Positions 1 to 10,283 of a stretch of 64,000 nt of DNA are shown one piece after another. The position numbers and the translations under genes are program-made. The stretch is taken from NCBI GenBank assembly GCA_000376725.2, contig KZ308284.1, forward strand, positions 919,302 to 983,301. Reading direction: 5' to 3'. Each line of letters starts with the position of its first letter. Positions within the stretch are counted from its first letter, which is position 1. The notes under the pieces were generated by a model. That model saw nothing but the letters and a program-made list of their open reading frames with translations, had not been told where the DNA came from and made no database searches. This DNA comes from Ladona fulva. Taxonomy: Eukaryota > Arthropoda > Insecta > Odonata > Libellulidae.

Positions 1-100
1 AGTAAATATTAATAATAATACATTTTCTTTCACGGCGAGTTTGAGACTGCTATTCCATGTAACCCATTCAAGTAAAGACCCTGAACTTCTTTGCTCACTT
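1..100. repeat. Fragment of dispersed repeat (AAT-rich start, GGCGAG..TTGAGACT core)
   Basis: An AATAATAATA run followed by GGCGAGTTTGAGACT and a TGTAACCC block resembles the segment at 3967-4065 and its duplicate at 6908-7006, where the run is followed by TTAGGGCGAGATTGAGACT. It is probably the end of an untranslated region of a retroelement. The family is not identified. Confidence 0.4.
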
Positions 101-807
101 TCACTAACTCGTTTGGAGTTAATATTCCCCAGAACGTACATCAGAAACTCGGGTAATTAAAGTTGGCCCAGCGGAAGTAGCGTTTTGCGGCTAGCTATCA
201 GTTTAATGTTAATGTCAAGGGAGCACAAACATTATGCGTGGGACGCCAGTTCATTATTCTCACCTCGTAGGGCGCGTTAGTCACCCAATTGCATTATGGG
301 AAAGTTTGGGTCCATCGTGTGGTGGCGCGCTGGTCGCCGGCAACAGGTGGACGACAAAAGTGGTTTCGGATTCGGAGGTTGTCACTCCAAGGTCCAGCAA
401 TAGCGGAAATTGGACCGCCCAAAGTATAGGGAAAACTTTTATCAACTCAATTTCTTTTTCTCTTAAGGGTCCAAGTTGTTAAGGATTTTTTGTATGAAAT
501 CCCAGGGCCCGTGTATGAGGTAACTAGTCTGTTGTCTCGGGGAAAGCAGTAATTGAGGCGGAATGATGCTGTTAGTGGCAATAATGGGGTACGTATGTGT
601 CAAAGATTGCAATTTAATAGTAGAAACACTTTATGACATGAGTAGGTGGAAAATGTTACACAATGTGAGGCCACAAATTCGTGAAACTTTGTTGCAGAAT
701 TTTGAATAACGTAACTGGAGAAATATCCATTGAAATTCAACAGAAATATATTCGTTTCATTCATTTCCATATGGTGGTACTCGAGGATATTTGTTTGCAA
801 AGAGATA
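101..807. other. Unassigned DNA
   Basis: No recognisable gene. A GC-richer patch at 230-430 holds an 82-codon open frame (234-482, plus) with no recognisable motif. Its phrase HPIALW also occurs in the open frame at 25880-26284, so the two patches may share an old repeat rather than a gene. Confidence 0.4.
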
Positions 808-1127
808 AAGAGGTGCCTCGGTCAACGCCAGCCTTGCTTAACGACGTTCTTGGTTAACGACGTACGGTTATGTTCAAAATGTCTTGGTTAACGACGCCTT
901 TTGGTAAAGATTTACAATGGAGATCTTCTTTTACGGCTATTAATTTTATTAACGATAGTATTTTAGTTGATAATTTAATTGGGTAAATTATGTGTACCGA
1001 AGTTTGATGAGCTTCATCTGCCAATTTGACTTGCAGTGTGGCTGTGGAAATTTCTGCCTTTAATAACGATTTTGGTTAACGACAACAATTTTGGAACGGA
1101 TTACCGTCGTTAAGCAAGGCACCACTG
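808..1127. mobile_element. Pogo/Tigger-like non-autonomous DNA transposon (MITE)
   Basis: The right end, read inward on the minus strand, is CAGTGGTGCCTTGCTTAACG. The left end reads GGTGCCTCGGTCAACG, with the first few bases decayed. Both sides are bounded by TA (806-807 and 1128-1129). GGTTAACGAC-like subterminal motifs recur near both ends (about 837-890 and 1073-1083). TA target sites and CAGTGGTGCC-type ends are established features of pogo/Tigger elements of the Tc1/mariner superfamily. At about 320 bp with no transposase frame, it is non-autonomous. Confidence 0.7.
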
Positions 1128-1995
1128 TATCAATTCGTATTATAAACATAGAAAACGGGTATGGATGATCTAGCGCAAGATGGTGCGCACCCAGGAAAAA
1201 TCCCAAGGAAGAATGGACTTGAAAAAAAACAGAAAAAAATTAGAATATTATATCAGCGTTTCCCGTTTTAATTTTGCTACGGAATCCTTGCTGCACCAAA
1301 GAAAAGTAGAGGGAAATCAAGCAGTTATTTAGTATAAAATGCAAATTAAAGCCTTAAGGAGCCATGTGACAACTTTGTGACGTGAGGAAAAGGGTATGAA
1401 GCTCCACGTGACACTTTGTGACGTAGAGGGGAGGGAGTAGTCAGCAATTCTAAAAATGCCGTGACGTCATTTAAGGTTAGCATCCAAGATATTCGAGAAG
1501 AAATGTCTTGTTATTCTAATGTTTTATCCAAGAAAATTTAATATTTTCTTTTTGGTATATTAAATTAATAAGTTAAAATTAGTCACCAAATTAGGTGATA
1601 TTTATCATCAAACTGGTCAAAATGAACAATCGACAAATATGAAGTTCTAGTAATGAATACTGTGACTCTAGTTATGTGATATGATCTATACTTCGTTGGT
1701 CTAAACAAAAATTAAATCTGTTAATTACGGAATGTGTGTTGCCATGGACGCAAAGAATAGTTGTTTTTACTTAAGAGATCAAACTGGAGGTGAGCGTATA
1801 GATATCCATATAAGACGGATAGCTGAAGAAAAAATGGAAGTTGTTATAGAGAAGAACGCTAGTTTAAATGTACTAGGAAAGGAAACTTATAGTAGCATAA
1901 AGGAAAATTCTTGTTGAGAAAAAATTAGAGAATGGCTGTAAATGGGGTAATTCAGGACTCATATGTGGACCTAGTGGTAGGTGTCTGTGGATTAT
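1128..1995. other. Unassigned DNA with a 61-codon open frame
   Basis: Two near-repeats of a GTGAC..CTTTGTGACGT motif lie at about 1365-1430. An open frame at 1732-1917 (plus) gives a charged peptide with no recognised motif. It could be a decayed retroelement or an isolated exon; neither is supported. Confidence 0.3.
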
Positions 1996-2049
1996 TCAGT
2001 CTACTACGCCAGAAATAAAGGTTTTATTTCTTTTTTTACTGGTGATTTT

Positions 2050-2217
2050 GTTTCTGAGGTTCCTGAGGACTCAATTGCCGGATTTAACAAAGAGAAAGCG
2101 ATGGCTCCGCAATGTGGCACAACCACCAATTAGGCATCAATACCAGGACATTCCTAAGCGGTATGATTGCATCAAAATAAATGATAGAGAGTACCTCACA
2201 GAATAGATATGTCACAG
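2050..2217. other. 168-bp segment absent from the second copy
   Basis: Copy 2 runs from GATTTT straight to GTAAAGAAACG (around 5157), skipping these 168 bases. With the shared GT placed at the right edge, the missing piece begins GTTTCT and ends GTCACAG. This can be read as a 2-bp microhomology deletion, or formally as GT-AG ends. A deletion between alleles is the simpler reading. Confidence 0.75.
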
Positions 2218-2829
2218 GTAAAGAAACGCTCCATAATGCTAATGTTAGTGAAGTACTTGAGTCATCAATCGACAATATTACCGATGGGATTTGCGCAATA
2301 TTCTAAATTACAATAATATTCGGTTATATTTATATTCGATTAATATCTTCGATTACTATGACGTATCGATGCCAGTTCACGTTTTGGATATTCATTTATA
2401 ATCGCTCCTTTATTTAATGATTTTTCTTATTTTTGCATCATTACAAGGTTTGCGTAGACATAAAAGGTATATAAGATTTTCTCGTTTCTCTAGGTCTTGA
2501 TTTACCATTACTGATTTCCTTATGTAAAAACTATAGATATTCTTGTATACCCCATTCGCGTTAGGAAGGCATTCGGCGTCCCGATAGAGGGGAAAAAATG
2601 GAGGAGATTGAGGCCTTTTGAGGGGTAATTCCCGCTATGCCTATTTTTTCTGCATTCCGGAAGCTTCTGCTACCTCCCCTATTTTCTGAATTGGACTAGT
2701 CCCATCTGCGCAGTAGGCTACTGAGTAAGCGCCTTCATAACGCGAATGAGCTAAAGAAACATATATTTTAAAAATACGTATCCCGGTTACCACATGGGTT
2801 CATAAACTTATGATGATGTTTATCCTGCT

Positions 2830-3010
2830 ACCGTCACTAGGTAACGATAATTTTTATTTATCTTTTGGTACAGGATAGAGAAAATGTATCTTTCATCCAC
2901 TTTTCTGACAGTCTTGTTGATTGTGATGATATGAAAGCTGCTGAGGTATGAGCGAAGCTGATTAATGGAATTCGTTTTAGGTCTCTCATGCTGTGAACTG
3001 GGTTATTGAT
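2830..3010 (+). repeat. Dispersed repeat G (ATGTATCTTTCAT family), duplicated at 5771-5951
   Basis: The core is TTTTGGTACAGGATAGAGAA followed by ATGTATCTTTCAT, then GATATGAAAGCT and GAGGTATGA about 90 bp on. Related copies lie at 20930-21075, 36365-36430, 62555-62700 and 63890-64000. No coding capacity is visible. It may be part of a larger transposable element. Confidence 0.65.
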
Positions 3011-3934
3011 AGAGTAATTGTGCTGAAATCAACATGGTCATTTACCGCTGATAGCATTCAGACTAATTAAGGAGCGCTACGACTAGCTACCTAACTCCCA
3101 GTCTTGTATAGTAGGTCTCATTCCCTCACCATAGCAATTGGTGGAGAAGGGACCTTCGGGCTCATTACTTTCCAGTCAAATGACGCATATCTCCTGGTGA
3201 CTCTAATATGTTTAATCCGGCTGTCCGTTTATTGAAGCAATACGGAAACTTGATTGCGTAATGTTTTAATATTTCAATAGATATTTTTATAAACTTAATT
3301 TGCTGCCATCTTAGCGACCTAACAGATTGAATGGAATCCATAATTGCAAAATAATTCCCCTCCCGTGTGCAGAACGGTTTTAAACGATTCCAGTAAATTT
3401 TGATACGGCAGTCGCTACCGCACCACCAGCGGGCCCCTCTCCATACTTAAGCATTCCCCTTTGTTCTGTCACTGCCCGCACCCCTTTCACATGCCGCTCT
3501 TCCCATTACCGCACCAGAATAAACCCTTCCTTCACCATTTCCCGTTCTCCATCATCCCACCCTTTCCCAATTTCTCCCTCCCCCTGGGAGTGCGACACCT
3601 CCGAGGTAGGCGTGGTCCATCGAGAGATGGGAAGTGGGAGACAAATGGAATGAAAATAACGGAGCTGCCTTTAGATGGAGGAGATAGGACAGCGGCCTCA
3701 TTCCGGCGTAGGAGACGACGGCACCCATGGGAGGGCGGGGGAAGATAGAAAAGGAAAGGGGAGTGTACTGGAGGGTTTATATGGCAGGAGGAAGGAAATG
3801 CGAGGAGTGGAAGTGAAGGGAGGAAAAGCGATAAGTAGATAGAAAGTGTGTGGTATTGAGGGGGTGGGCGGGGAAGTGAATGCGAAGCACGGACGATCCA
3901 AGGCGAGCTACATGGCCAAATAGTGAATATACTC
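3011..3934. other. Unassigned DNA with a C/T-rich then G/A-rich patch
   Basis: About 3455-3600 is strongly pyrimidine-rich on the plus strand and 3720-3870 is purine-rich. The 95-codon (plus) and 139-codon (minus) frames here are rich in Ser, Pro and Phe on one strand and Arg and Gly on the other, which follows from base composition. I do not call a gene. The same DNA recurs at 5952-6875. Confidence 0.5.
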
Positions 3935-3980
3935 GAAGAGAAGGCCCACATCTGATGTCGGGTTGAAAATAATAATAATA
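3935..3980 (+). mobile_element. 3' end of an RTE-like LINE (relic)
   Basis: GCCCACATCTGATGTCGGGT, followed by TGAAAATAATAATAATA, aligns with the end of the better-preserved LINE at 32290-32342. There the frame reads EAYIRRRIENG and is followed by TGATGATGATGA. The CGA Arg codon has become TGA here, a CpG-type decay. The same relic is at 6876-6921 in the second 3.1-kb copy. Confidence 0.6.
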
Positions 3981-4065
3981 AAACGTCTTTATTAGGGCGA
4001 GATTGAGACTAGACTCTCTCTTCGTACATCTAACCCTTCGTCATACAGAGTATGAAAGGAAGAGA
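3967..4065. repeat. Dispersed repeat with (AAT)n and GGCGAGATTGAGACT core
   Basis: It is shared with 1-100 and duplicated at 6908-7006. It abuts the RTE relic, so the AAT run may be that LINE's tail. Confidence 0.45.
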
Positions 4066-4795
4066 CAGAATGAAAAAGAGTGCACGGAAGAAAACTACTT
4101 AGTGGGTTTAAAAACATAACTTTACGCTTAGGAAAAAATACATCACAGCAGGAAAACAACCACAAGAAGGGGGCGTGTGATAAACCTGCGAAACCTACGG
4201 ATAGCTAAGTTCAAGGAGAAGGCAGTTTAAATAGATCTGAATGGAGAAACAAGAACAATTTGCGTAGCTGATACAGATGGAAATACCCTTGTAAAGAAAG
4301 CAAAGCACATTCTTAATTATCCGAAAGGGAAAAACAGAACAATTACAGAAATTAAAAATACAAAAAAAGAATCACAATTACAAAAAAAAAGAAAAAAAAC
4401 AAACAATCGCAGTTTTCATAGTTACTACAGATACAGAAAACGGGTGGTTTATAAATACTGATTGATTAAATGAAACCCTACGTATATAATTAATTCTCGA
4501 CTTAAAGACTGATTGTGAACCATTGCGAATTACATACTGCCGTAATGACGAAATTAAAATCAGTTCCTTTTGTTGAAATTTTCATAATGAAGTTTAAAAA
4601 TTTTAAAATTTCAATTGTTAATTTCTACATCATCCTTAATTTTCAGTCACTTTTACTATCTTCAAGCAAATGACTATATTCTCAGATCTTTTATTGTATA
4701 GTGTGCATATAGTGTACAACATCATGTATCAACTATTTCTATTTGTATCTGTGTTTTGTTTAGATGTTAGTCTATAACTAGACTTGATAAGTGTG
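4066..4795. other. Unassigned AT-rich DNA
   Basis: It includes A-rich runs at 4360-4400. No feature is recognised. It is duplicated at 7007-7736, where most copy differences cluster near 7225-7310. Confidence 0.5.
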
Positions 4796-4930
4796 TAGTA
4801 TCCACGGGAGGTTTTCGGCGGGGTTTTCCTCCCGTCTTTGGGCGAATTCCGAACAAATTTTATCATTATTATTTTTTCTTACGCCCCCTCGAACGTTGCC
4901 ACGCGACCAAATTGCAACGAGTTATTAAAT
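4796..4930. repeat. Dispersed repeat H (CTCCCGTCTTTGGGCGAA family)
   Basis: CTCCCGTCTTTGGGCGAATT, then CCGAACAA, and later GTTGCCACGCGACCAAATTG and CAACG, match in order the segment at 14553-14710 (CTCCCGTCTTTGGACGAATG ... GTTGTCACCTGGCAAGAAAG). The second 3.1-kb copy carries it at 7737-7871. No family name assigned. Confidence 0.6.
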
Positions 4931-4966
4931 AAATATGAGGATCTTGTAGCTAAACTTGGGAGGATG

Positions 4967-5102
4967 TTGGTAGTGGTAGTATTGTTGGAAGTGCTTCCAA
5001 GGCTTAGGTCATTTCGCACGTAGGCCCCCCACAGGAAATCGAACCCGGGACCGCTTTCACCGAAGTCGAACGAGTTGTCCACTTGGCTACTCGGGAGCTC
5101 AC
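4967..5102 (-). mobile_element. tRNA-derived SINE, family A
   Basis: On the minus strand the head has a tRNA-like A box, TAGCCAAGTGG, about 35 bp upstream of a B box, GGTTCGATTTC. A conserved tail follows (GTGCGAAATGACCTAAGCC, then GGAAGCACTTCC) and a run of TAC/CAC triplets. A tRNA-like RNA polymerase III promoter plus a LINE-like tail is the standard SINE layout. Other copies are at 7908-8043, 28359-28473, 30270-30404, 54391-54515 and 55767-55880 (all minus) and 40950-41082 (plus). The tail matches the 3' end of the LINE at 10284-11178. This copy ends at the N at 5103. Confidence 0.85.
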
Positions 5103-5103
5103 N
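5103..5103. other. Ambiguous base N at a duplication junction
   Basis: A single N separates the two 3.1-kb copies. Three other single Ns in the window (18308, 57718, 62129) also sit at edges of duplicated blocks. Confidence 0.95.
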
Positions 5104-6875
5104 TCAGTCTACTACGCCAGAAATAAAGGTTTTATTTCTTTTTTTACTGGTGATTTTGTAAAGAAACGCTTCATAATGCTAATGTTAGTGAAGTATTTGA
5201 GTCATCAATCGACAATATTACCGATGGGATTTGGACAATATTCTAAATTACAATAATATTCGGTTATATTTATATTCGATTAATAATCTTCGATTACTAT
5301 GACGTATCGATGCCAGTTCACGTTTTGGATATTCATTTATAATCGCTCCTTTATTTAATGATTTTTCTTATTTTTGCATCATTACAAGGTTTGCGTAGAC
5401 ATAAAAGGTATATAAGATTTTCTCGTTTCTCTAGGTCTTGATTTACCATTACTGATTTCCTTATGTAAAAACTATAGATATTCTTGTATACCCCATTCGC
5501 GTTAGGAAGGCATTCGGCGTCCCGATAGAGGGGAAAAAATGGAGGAGATTGAGGCCTTTTGAGGGGTAATTCCCGCTATGCCTATTTTTTCTGCATTCCG
5601 GAAGCTTCTGCTACCTCCCCTATTTTCTGAATTGGACTAGTCCCATCTGCGCAGTAGGCTACTGAGTAAGCGCCTTCATAACGCGAATGAGCTAAAGAAA
5701 CATATATTTTAAAAATACGTATCCCGGTTACCACATGGGTTCATAAACTTATGATGATGTTTATCCTGCTACCGTCACTAGGTAACGATAATTTTTATTT
5801 ATCTTTTGGTACAGGATAGAGAAAATGTATCTTTCATCCACTTTTCTGACAGTCTTGTTGATTGTGATGATATGAAAGCTGCTGAGGTATGAGCGAAGCT
5901 GATTAATGGAATTCGTTTTAGGTCTCTCATGCTGTGAACTGGGTTATTGATAGAGTAATTGTGATGAAATCAAAATGGTCATTTACCGCTGATAGTATTC
6001 AGACTAATTAAGGAGCGCTACGACGAGCTACCTAACTCCCAGTCTTGTATAGTAGGTCTCATTCCCTCACCATAGCAATTGGTGGAGAAGGGACCTTCGG
6101 GCTCATTACTTTCCAGTCAAATGACGCATATCTCCTGGTGACTCTAATATGTTTAATCCGGCTGTCCGTTTATTGAAGCAATACGGAAACTTGATTGCGT
6201 AATGTTTTAATATTTCAATAGATATTTTTATAAACTTAATTTGCTGCCATCTTAGCGACCTAACAGATTGAATGGAATCCATAATTGCAAAATAATTCCC
6301 CTCCCGTGTGCAGAACGGTTTTAAACGATTCCAGTAAATTTTGATACGGCAGTCGCTACCGCACCACCGGTGGGCCCCTCTCCGTACTTAAGCATTCCCC
6401 TTTGTTCTGTCACTGCCCGCACCCCTTTCACATGCCGCTCTTCCCATTACCGCACCAGAATAAACCCTTCCTTCACCATTTCCCGTTCTCCATCATCCCA
6501 CCCTTTCCCAATTTCTCCCTCCCCCTGGGAGTGCGACACCTCCGAGGTAGGCGTGGTCCATCGAGAGATGGGAAGTGGGAGACAAATGGAATGAAAATAA
6601 CGGAGCTGCCTTTAGATGGAGGAGATAGGACAGCGGCCTCATTCCGGCGTAGGAGACGACGGCACCCATGGGAGGGCGGGGGAAGATAGAAAAGGAAAGG
6701 GGAGTGTACTGGAGGGTTTATATGGCAGGAGGAAGGAAATGCGAGGAGTGGAAGTGAAGGGAGGAAAAGCGATAAGTAGATAGAAAGTGTGTGGTATTGA
6801 GGGGGTGGGCGGGGAAGTGAATGCGAAGCACGGACGATCCAAGGCGAGCTACATGGCCAAATAGTGAATATACTC

Positions 6876-6921
6876 GAAGAGAAGGCCCACATCTGATGTC
6901 GGGTTGAAAATAATAATAATA
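6876..6921 (+). mobile_element. 3' end of an RTE-like LINE (second copy)
   Basis: Same sequence as 3935-3980, carried by the 3.1-kb duplication. Confidence 0.6.
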
Positions 6922-7907
6922 AAACGTCTTTATTAGGGCGAGATTGAGACTAGACTCTCTCTTCGTACATCTAACCCTTCGTCATACAGAGTATGAAAGG
7001 AAGAGACAGAATGAAAAAGAGTGCACGGAAGAAAACTACTTAGTGGGTTTAAAAACATAACTTTACGCTTAGGAAAAAATACATCACAGCAGGAAAACAA
7101 CCACAAGAAGGGGGCGTGTGATAAACCTGCGAAACCTACGGATAGCTAAGTTCAAGGAGAAGGCAGTTTAAATAGATCTGAATGGAGAAACAAGAACAAT
7201 TTGCGTAGCTGATACAGATGGAAATACACTTGTATAATATGCAAAGCACATTCTTAATTATCTGAAAGGGAAAAACAGAACAATTACAGAAATTACAATT
7301 ACAAAAAAAGAATCACAATTACAAAAAAAAAGAAAAAAAACAAACAATCGCAGTTTTCATAGTTACTACAGATACAGAAAACGGGTGGTTTATAAATACT
7401 GATTGATTAAATGAAACCCTACGTATATAATTAATTCTCGACTTAAAGACTGATTGTGAACCATTGCGAATTACATACTGCCGTAATGACGAAATTAAAA
7501 TCAGTTCCTTTTGTTGAAATTTTCATAATGAAGTTTAAAAATTTTAAAATTTCAATTGTTAATTTCTACATCATCCTTAATTTTCAGTCACTTTTACTAT
7601 CTTCAAGCAAATGACTATATTCTCAGATCTTTTATTGTATAGTGTGCATATAGTGTACAACATCATGTATCAACTATTTCTATTTGTATCTGTGTTTTGT
7701 TTAGATGTTAGTCTATAACTAGACTTGATAAGTGTGTAGTATCCACGGGAGGTTTTCGGCGGGGTTTTCCTCCCGTCTTTGGGCGAATTCCGAACAAATT
7801 TTATCATTATTATTTTTTCTTACGCCCCCTCGAACGTTGCCACGCGACCAAATTGCAACGAGTTATTAAATAAATATGAGGATCTTGTAGCTAAACTTGG
7901 GAGGATG

Positions 7908-8043
7908 TTGGTAGTGGTAGTATTGTTGGAAGTGCTTCCAAGGCTTAGGTCATTTCGCACGTAGGCCCCCCACAGGAAATCGAACCCGGGACCGCTTTCA
8001 CCGAAGTCGAACGCGTTGTCCACTTGGCTACTCGGGAGCTCAC
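7908..8043 (-). mobile_element. tRNA-derived SINE, family A (second copy)
   Basis: It is identical in structure to 4967-5102, with GCGTTGTCC where copy 1 has GAGTTGTCC in the head. Here the SINE is followed by unique DNA (TAAATTGGCG), so this is the informative junction. Confidence 0.85.
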
Positions 8044-8996
8044 TAAATTGGCGTTCGGTATTTCTGCATTAGATTATTTAATTGTGGCACATCGTCAATA
8101 GAAAAGGGAGGACTCGGTGAAACAAGACGAGCAATATTCCGCTGATTTACATTTACGCATATACCCCCTCTGAAAGAGTGTATTCCTTTAGAGAAGTATA
8201 CTACGAGTATAATACTGCCTTTCCTTTGCTTTTAACCGTAAGGCAATTAAGTTTTCAAACTCCTGCAGAAATATTTCAACGCAGCATCTCAAATTTTGTA
8301 GCTGCTAAAGGTTGTATTTCCGTTGTTTAGAAATTGAAAATATTTTTAACATATACTCACAGGTTTGAAGCAGGAGGTAGGTAATAATATCACGAGTAAC
8401 AAGCTGAATTCAATGAACATCGACTTTGTTTTCAAGTCTATTGTTAAACATTTTTTCCTGCAATATGTAAGCGTTCTGCGTAATGGTAAAGTGAACAGGA
8501 AGGCTTTCCAAGTTTTTGGAATTTTGGACAAGTTTTTGTTTACGAACATCTGCAAATCTTTTATAAATTCATCCGGAATATATTAGCAGCCTGAAAGTGA
8601 GTCTTAAGTATCGGGGCATAGCATAAAGGAAAAGGAATTTGTTTTGGGAAAACTGGAGTATGTGGGATAAACTCTTCGATAATGTGGAATGCTTAGGGTA
8701 GACAAATGCCCCCCTTTTGACCTATTTGTTTGGCAACCCACATTGGCCCCCCCCTTTCCATTAGTCAGGGAAAAATGTAGGAGTAATCTCTAACGATGAT
8801 GGTTTCCATAAGCCCTTAAAGTTTCTGCCCCCAATATCATCTTTACATTTGATTGTAAAGTGTAATTTGCGAAGTCATGGAAACAGCCAAACGGTCTTGG
8901 CGCTTTCTTGGAGGATATACCTGCATTGCATATGTAAGCTAGGCTCGTGATTCACAAAGTGGACTTTGAGGGTTACCTATAATCCATGGGCTAGGA
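8044..8996. other. Unassigned DNA
   Basis: No recognised gene or repeat. Open frames at 8346-8586 on both strands overlap each other and have no motif. Confidence 0.45.
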
Positions 8997-9302
8997 CAGG
9001 GATGGCGAACGTATGGCACGGGTACCCAAAGTGGCACGTAACAGTTATTTTGTCACGGAACAATTCTTGTTATGCGTTCTTAATTGAATAAAGTGAATAA
9101 TGTGGATTCTATCCAGCAGTAATGGTTATTTACTTCGATTACTACAACTTAATCACATCGATTATATAATATTATTATATAATAATATTATATAATAATA
9201 GACAATATCAACATCTCACTATTGTTAAGCACTGCATTGGCACGCAAGCCCTTCATTTTGATCAAATATGGCACTCTCGTCACGGAAGGTTCGCCACCCT
9301 TG
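8997..9302. mobile_element. hAT-like MITE with 8-bp target duplication
   Basis: The left terminus is CAGGGATGGCGAAC and the right terminus, read inward, is CAAGGGTGGCGAAC, matching at 12 of 14 bases. The flanks are GGCTAGGA (8989-8996) and CGCTAGGA (9303-9310), an 8-bp direct repeat with one mismatch. Subterminal TGGCAC motifs occur on both sides. CAGGG-type ends with 8-bp duplications centred on CTAG are established hAT features. The 306-bp body has no transposase and contains a TA-rich palindromic core at about 9160-9202. Confidence 0.85.
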
Positions 9303-9310
9303 CGCTAGGA

Positions 9311-9589
9311 TTTTGCCTACTTTTACTCTCTGAAATCTGGTATCCGTAGTAATACCTACAGAGGTGAAGTATCAAGTTTTTCTTTTCGCTGAGAAAGGAA
9401 GTGGAAAAGCTGACAAATTCCCGATTATTTAAAAATCGGTCTTATCATACTTATGAGTACTATATTTTTGCGTCACGTATTGTAATATGGGCAGATGGAT
9501 GGTCCTGAAATTCTTCCGAATAACGATATTCAATACTTCGAAACACGAGTCTGCATCTTCAGGCTGTCGGTAAGGCGATACGGACTTGG
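9311..9589. other. Unassigned DNA
   Basis: Nothing recognised. Confidence 0.4.
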
Positions 9590-10140
9590 AGAATACTAAG
9601 GGGAAAATACCTTGGGAGATAATGGACAAGGTAGAGTAGGAAAGAAGGAGGGCTTTAAAGCGACGCGGAGGATAAAGGAGGAGGAGAAAGCAGGGAATTG
9701 GAGAAGAGGAAGACGTAGGGATCTGTGGAGGAATTCGGCCGATGGAGAGAATTGGGGAGTGCCGTGGGGAAAACATACGGGAGTGTAATGGGAAGGGATA
9801 ACTGAGGGAAGCAATGAAGGTAGAGGGGAATTATAATGAATAAAAGGAGGAGGGAAAGATGAGAAGAGGTAAAGTGGTGAAATGGGGGTGGATGAAAGTC
9901 AAGGGGAGTTTGAGTAAGGGTGCGATAGACCCAGAGGGAAGGAATTTGGGGAAAGGGGTTGGGCCTTGAGCGTCGATGAGGAAATAGAAAAATAGTTTGG
10001 ATAGGACGATAATGGAGAATATGTTGAGAGACGTGATGGTCATGTTGGGTGAAATTAGAAGGGGTCGGAAAAGTGTTATAGGGACGGATGAAAGGTCAAA
10101 GGATAAATTTATGAGTGAGGCGGAGAAGGGCGTTAGTGGA
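9590..10140 (+). other. Long purine-rich tract
   Basis: About 550 bp is dominated by GGAGGA, GAGAAG and GGGAAAGG words on the plus strand, with few pyrimidine interruptions. The minus-strand frames across it (9429-9776, 9596-9814, 9831-10043) are Ser/Pro/Leu/Phe-rich by-products of composition. Similar tracts are at 16800-17040, 17925-18170 and 56930-57110; pyrimidine-rich ones are at 20155-20275, 29380-29930, 44515-44640 and 49690-50010. Confidence 0.6.
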
Positions 10141-10283
10141 ATTGAATAAAAAGTAGTTTGCGCTGTCTGAACATTTTACGGCACTATGCATCCACTACAT
10201 TAAGGTTCAAATAATAGTTTTCTAAGAGGATAAAGGATTGTAAGTGCTGAAATCAGATTAAAGACCGAAGGGGACCATTTATC

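Larger units (their letters stand above)
1996..5102 (+). repeat. 3.1-kb direct duplication, copy 1
   Basis: This 3107-bp block recurs at 5104-8043 in the same orientation, separated by one N at 5103. The copies differ at roughly twenty sites by eye, by a 1-bp indel near 5284, and by a 168-bp segment (2050-2217) present only here. The block contains an RTE-type LINE 3' end (3935-3980), a dispersed repeat, a C/T-rich patch (3460-3600) and a minus-strand tRNA-derived SINE at its right edge. All open frames in it are shared with copy 2 and none is recognisable. The N at the junction makes an assembly duplication (two haplotypes joined) at least as likely as a real tandem duplication. Confidence 0.9.
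5104..8043 (+). repeat. 3.1-kb direct duplication, copy 2
   Basis: It matches 1996-5102 minus the 168-bp segment, with offsets of 3108 before the deletion, then 2940 and 2941. It repeats all elements of copy 1: repeat G (5771-5951), RTE relic (6876-6921), AAT repeat (6908-7006), repeat H (7737-7871) and SINE A (7908-8043). Its right edge continues into unique sequence, whereas copy 1 ends at the N. Confidence 0.9.

Noticed and set aside
3532..3951. 139-codon minus-strand frame, present again at 6473-6892
   Set aside because: The duplicate is the 3.1-kb block, not evidence of selection. The peptide is Ser/Pro/Phe-rich because the DNA is strand-asymmetric, and overlapping frames of similar length exist on the other strand.
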